DNA of 21,706 bases from contig DASXRQ010000251.1 in assembly GCA_036506495.1 (NCBI GenBank), forward strand, positions 1 to 21,706. The letters run 5' to 3'. The stretch is from DASXRC01 sp036506495. Its GTDB lineage: Bacteria; Actinomycetota; Actinomycetes; Mycobacteriales; Micromonosporaceae. Shown here piece after piece: positions 19,500-21,706 of the stretch. A program made the translations under genes and the position numbers. How positions within the stretch are numbered: the stretch's first letter is position 1; each line of letters begins with the position of its first letter. A model generated the notes under the pieces. The model made no database searches, had not been told where the DNA came from, and saw only the letters and a list, made by a program, of their open reading frames with translations.

Positions 19500-19868
19500 G
19501 TGATCGTCGCAGTGGGGATCGACGTGGTGCTCGTCGACCGGTTCCTCCGTGCCCTGGACCGCACGCCGCTGCTGGCCGACCGGCTGTTCACCGAGTCGGA
19601 ACGGTTCACCGGATCGGGCAACCCGCGGCCGCCGGAGTCGCTCGCCGCCCGATTCGCGGCGAAGGAGGCCGTGGCCAAGGCGCTGGGTGCGCCGACCGGG
19701 CTGCACTGGCACGACTGCGAGATTGTGGCCGATCCGGACGGCCGGCCATGGCTGACCGTCTCCGGCACGGTCGCCGCGGCGGCGGCCGAGATCGGTGTGA
19801 GCCGCTGGCACCTGTCGCTCTCCCACGACGGCGGCATCGCGTCGGCGATGGTGGTGGCGGAGCGGTGA
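19500..19868 (+). CDS. acpS: Holo-[acyl-carrier-protein] synthase AcpS
   Basis: AcpS transfers 4'-phosphopantetheine from CoA to a serine of acyl carrier protein, activating fatty-acid synthesis. The 122-residue product starts (GTG) MIVAVGIDVVLVDRF, with the Mg-binding D8 in GIDVV, and has the second signature FAAKEAVAKALG with E56. HLSLSHDGGIASAMVVAE closes the fold. Length is normal for the small AcpS type. The start is set by the family N-terminus and by TAGGGT 7 nt upstream; the long open frame extending further upstream is an artefact of high GC. It overlaps nnr by 4 nt (GTGA), so the two are coupled. Two DnaA-box motifs lie upstream. Confidence 0.95.
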   Translation: MIVAVGIDVVLVDRFLRALDRTPLLADRLFTESERFTGSGNPRPPESLAARFAAKEAVAKALGAPTGLHWHDCEIVADPDGRPWLTVSGTVAAAAAEIGVSRWHLSLSHDGGIASAMVVAER

Positions 19869-21325
19869 GGCCGGCATACCGGGTCGGCGACGTCCGGGCG
19901 GCGGAGCGGGCCCTGATGGACACCGTTCGGGAGGGCACGCTCATGCAGCGGGCCGCCGCCGGGATCGCACGGCGCTGCGCGTTGTTGCTGGAGGACGGGG
20001 GGGTCTACGGGGCGCGTGTCCTGCTCCTGATCGGTGCTGGGAACAACGGCGGCGACGCGCTCTACGCCGGCGCGCGGCTGGCCCGGCGAGGCGCGGACGT
20101 GCGCGCGCGGCTGCTCGTGCCCGACAAGGCGCACGCCGGGGGGCTGGCCGCACTGCGCACCGCCGGTGGCCACGTCATCGACGAGCTTCCGTCCATGATG
20201 GACCTCGCGATCGACGGGATCGTCGGCATCGGCGCCACCGGCGGGCTGCGCGAGCCGGCCGCCGCGGCCGTCGCGGCGCTGGGGACGGCCCGTTCCCGCG
20301 CGGGCACGCGGCCGGCGGTAGTGGCGGTGGACGTGCCGAGCGGCGTCGACGTGGACACCGGGCACGTACCCGGCCATGCCGTCACGGCGGACGTCACCGT
20401 GACGTTCGGTTGCCTCAAGCCGGCGCTCGTGGTCGGCCCGGCCGCTCCGTTGGCCGGCCAGGTCGAGCTCGTCGACATTGGGCTCGGCCCGTGGCTGCGG
20501 GCCGAGCCGGTCGTCCGGGTGCCCGAGGAGGCGGACGTCGCCGAATGGTGGCCGCGGCCGGGCCCGGCGTCCGAGAAGTACTCCCGCGGCGTGGTGGGTG
20601 TCGCGACCGGTTCGCGGACCTATCCGGGTGCCGCGGTGCTGTCCGTTGCCGGCGCGCTCGCCGGACCCACCGGCATGGTGCGGTACGCCGGCGGGGCGCA
20701 CGAGCAGGTGCTCTCCAGCCACGCGTCCGTGATCGCCACCGAGCGGGTCGGTGAGGCCGGTCGCGTGCAGGCCTGGGTGTGCGGGTCCGGCCTCGGCACC
20801 GACGATCGGGCGAGCACGGAGCTGCGGTCGGTGCTCGCGGCGCCGGTGCCGGCGGTGTTGGACGCCGACGCGCTGACGCTGCTCGTCGACGGTTCGATGG
20901 CGCGGAACCTGCGGGCGCGGGAGGCGGAGGTCGTGGTCACCCCGCACGACCGCGAGTTTGCCCGGCTCGCCGGGGAGCCGCCGGGCAAGGACCGGGTCGC
21001 CTCCGCGCTGCGGCTGGCCTCCTGGATGCAGGCGGTCGTGTTGCTCAAGGGGGACCGCACCGTGGTGGCGACCCCCGACGGGAGGGCCTGGGCCAACCCG
21101 ACCGGGTCCCCGGCGCTCGCGACGGGCGGCACCGGCGACGTCCTCGCCGGGTTGCTCGGCTCGCTGCTGGCCGCGGGGCTCACCGCCGAACGGGCCGCGG
21201 TTGCGGCCGCGTACCTACATGGGCTGGCCGGCCGGGAGGCGGTGCGGCACGGCCCGGTGACCGCGCCAGACGTGGCGGCCGCGCTGCGGACGGTGATCGC
21301 CGAGCTCACCGCCTCTGGGTTGTAG
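19865..21325 (+). CDS. nnr: Bifunctional NAD(P)H-hydrate epimerase / ADP-dependent dehydratase
   Basis: The enzyme repairs NADHX and NADPHX, hydrated forms of the cofactors. The 486-residue protein fuses two domains. The N-terminal YjeF_N epimerase (about 1-215) has LMQRAAAGIA, GAGNNGGDALYAGARLARRGA, AVDVPSGVDVDTG and FGCLKPALV. The C-terminal ribokinase-like dehydratase (about 225-486) has KYSRGVVGVATGS, VLDADALTLL, TPHDREFARL, LLKGDRTVVA and the nucleotide-binding GGTGDVLAG. All landmarks are present. GTG 19865 overlaps the acpS stop, indicating coupled translation. In related genomes alr and the tsaE-tsaB-rimI-tsaD genes often follow nnr; here a convergent cold-shock gene follows instead. 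Confidence 0.95.
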   Translation: MRPAYRVGDVRAAERALMDTVREGTLMQRAAAGIARRCALLLEDGGVYGARVLLLIGAGNNGGDALYAGARLARRGADVRARLLVPDKAHAGGLAALRTAGGHVIDELPSMMDLAIDGIVGIGATGGLREPAAAAVAALGTARSRAGTRPAVVAVDVPSGVDVDTGHVPGHAVTADVTVTFGCLKPALVVGPAAPLAGQVELVDIGLGPWLRAEPVVRVPEEADVAEWWPRPGPASEKYSRGVVGVATGSRTYPGAAVLSVAGALAGPTGMVRYAGGAHEQVLSSHASVIATERVGEAGRVQAWVCGSGLGTDDRASTELRSVLAAPVPAVLDADALTLLVDGSMARNLRAREAEVVVTPHDREFARLAGEPPGKDRVASALRLASWMQAVVLLKGDRTVVATPDGRAWANPTGSPALATGGTGDVLAGLLGSLLAAGLTAERAAVAAAYLHGLAGREAVRHGPVTAPDVAAALRTVIAELTASGL

Positions 21326-21362
21326 CCGATCACCCGCCCGCCTGCCCGTCCACGGACAGCGA

Positions 21363-21396
21363 CGAGCCCCGCGTACAGGGCAGGACGCGGGGCTCG
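21363..21396. terminator. Bidirectional hairpin terminator between nnr and the cold-shock gene
   Basis: CGAGCCCCGCGT (21363-21374) pairs perfectly over 12 bp with ACGCGGGGCTCG (21385-21396) around a 10-nt loop, and ACGATTGT follows on the plus strand. It lies between two convergent genes and could stop transcription from either side. Confidence 0.75.
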
Positions 21397-21441
21397 ACGA
21401 TTGTCGGGTGCGGCGATCGCCGCGCCCGGATCAGGTGAGTG

Positions 21442-21645
21442 TCAGAGTGGGCGGACCGACTCGGCCTGCGGGCCCTTCTGTCCCTGGCCGATCTCGAACT
21501 CCACCCGCTGGTTCTCCTCGAGCGAGCGGTAGCCGCTGCCCTGGATCGCGGAGAAGTGGACGAAAACGTCCGCGCCGCCGCCGTCGACGGTGATGAAGCC
21601 GAAGCCCTTCTCCGCGTTGAACCACTTGACGGTGCCCTGAGCCAT
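21442..21645 (-). CDS. Cold-shock domain protein (CspA family)
   Basis: The 67-residue single cold-shock domain begins MAQGTVKWFNAEKGFGFI with RNP1 (KGFGFI), followed by RNP2 (DVFVHF) and a C-terminal half with GYRSLEENQRVEFEIGQGQKGPQAESV. Such proteins bind single-stranded RNA and DNA and act as RNA chaperones; many are expressed constitutively and not only in the cold. The length and aromatic surface residues are standard. The ribosome binding site is AGAAGG within GAGAGAAGGC (minus strand, 21651-21660). At least 61 nt of leader lies within the window, and the promoter may be outside it. It converges with nnr, with a shared terminator hairpin between them. Confidence 0.96.
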   Translation of the reverse strand: MAQGTVKWFNAEKGFGFITVDGGGADVFVHFSAIQGSGYRSLEENQRVEFEIGQGQKGPQAESVRPL

Positions 21646-21706
21646 GCTGTGCCTTCTCTCTATCGGTGACGAAACATGTGCCGGTTCTGTAGCAGCGGCG
21701 TTGTTC

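Noticed and set aside
18417..19868. 483-residue open frame on the plus strand ending at the acpS stop
   Set aside because: The first 360 residues are antisense to the hydrolase and EspC-like genes with low-complexity Arg/Ala/Pro composition; only acpS from 19500 resembles a protein family.
19100..20947. 615-residue minus-strand open frame
   Set aside because: Antisense to nnr and acpS, and out of frame through the EspC-like gene, with no recognisable domain.

Overview
The window looks like a chromosomal segment of a high-GC actinobacterium, most likely a member of the Micromonosporaceae (inference). The coding sequence is strongly G/C-biased at third positions and GTG starts are common. The backbone is the conserved actinobacterial order rpsM-rpsK-rpsD-rpoA-rplQ-truA, followed further on by rplM-rpsI-glmM, glmS and acpS-nnr. 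I see no rRNA, tRNA, CRISPR array or intact insertion sequence, and no gene-free stretch longer than 300 bases.

Layout. 56-4154 (+): the end of the large ribosomal-protein operon (S13, S11, S4, RNA polymerase alpha, L17), then a strong hairpin and truA. 4151-10081: accessory genes. These are a proline-rich single-pass membrane protein (-), an RsmC-like methyltransferase and an ABC-F ATPase (+), thiD (+), and an eight-helix membrane protein with a repeat-rich tail (-). 10219-10765 (+): an overlapping antitoxin/MazF-like toxin pair with a likely operator. 10813-13352 (+): the promoter, structured leader, rplM and rpsI, a long terminator hairpin, then glmM. 13378-14061 (-): an MmpS-like membrane protein. 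A 15-bp-arm inverted repeat lies between it and glmS (14257-16173, +). 16260-17563: two tail-to-tail LysE-family exporter genes, the first broken by a 10-bp tandem duplication. 17573-19374 (-): a small EspC/WXG-like protein coupled to a DUF1023-type alpha/beta hydrolase. 19500-21325 (+): acpS and nnr overlapping by 4 nt. 21442-21645 (-): a cold-shock protein.

How the genes fit together. Most of the + strand core serves translation and transcription (ribosomal proteins, alpha subunit, tRNA pseudouridylation, a probable rRNA methyltransferase, an ABC-F factor) and supply of cell-wall and lipid precursors (GlmM and GlmS for UDP-GlcNAc; AcpS for acyl-carrier-protein activation). Nnr repairs damaged NAD(P)H.

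Regulation falls into two classes. The ribosomal-operon genes and truA, thiD, rpsI, glmM and the cold-shock gene have Shine-Dalgarno sequences. Most single or divergent genes instead have a -10 hexamer placed 6-8 nt before the start codon and no Shine-Dalgarno, which predicts leaderless mRNAs.

The points most worth following are a symmetric pair of perfect TTGTCCACA (DnaA-box) motifs between the EspC-like gene and acpS, the candidate type VII secretion pair beside them, the frameshifting 10-bp duplication in the lysE-like gene, and the inverted repeat upstream of glmS.
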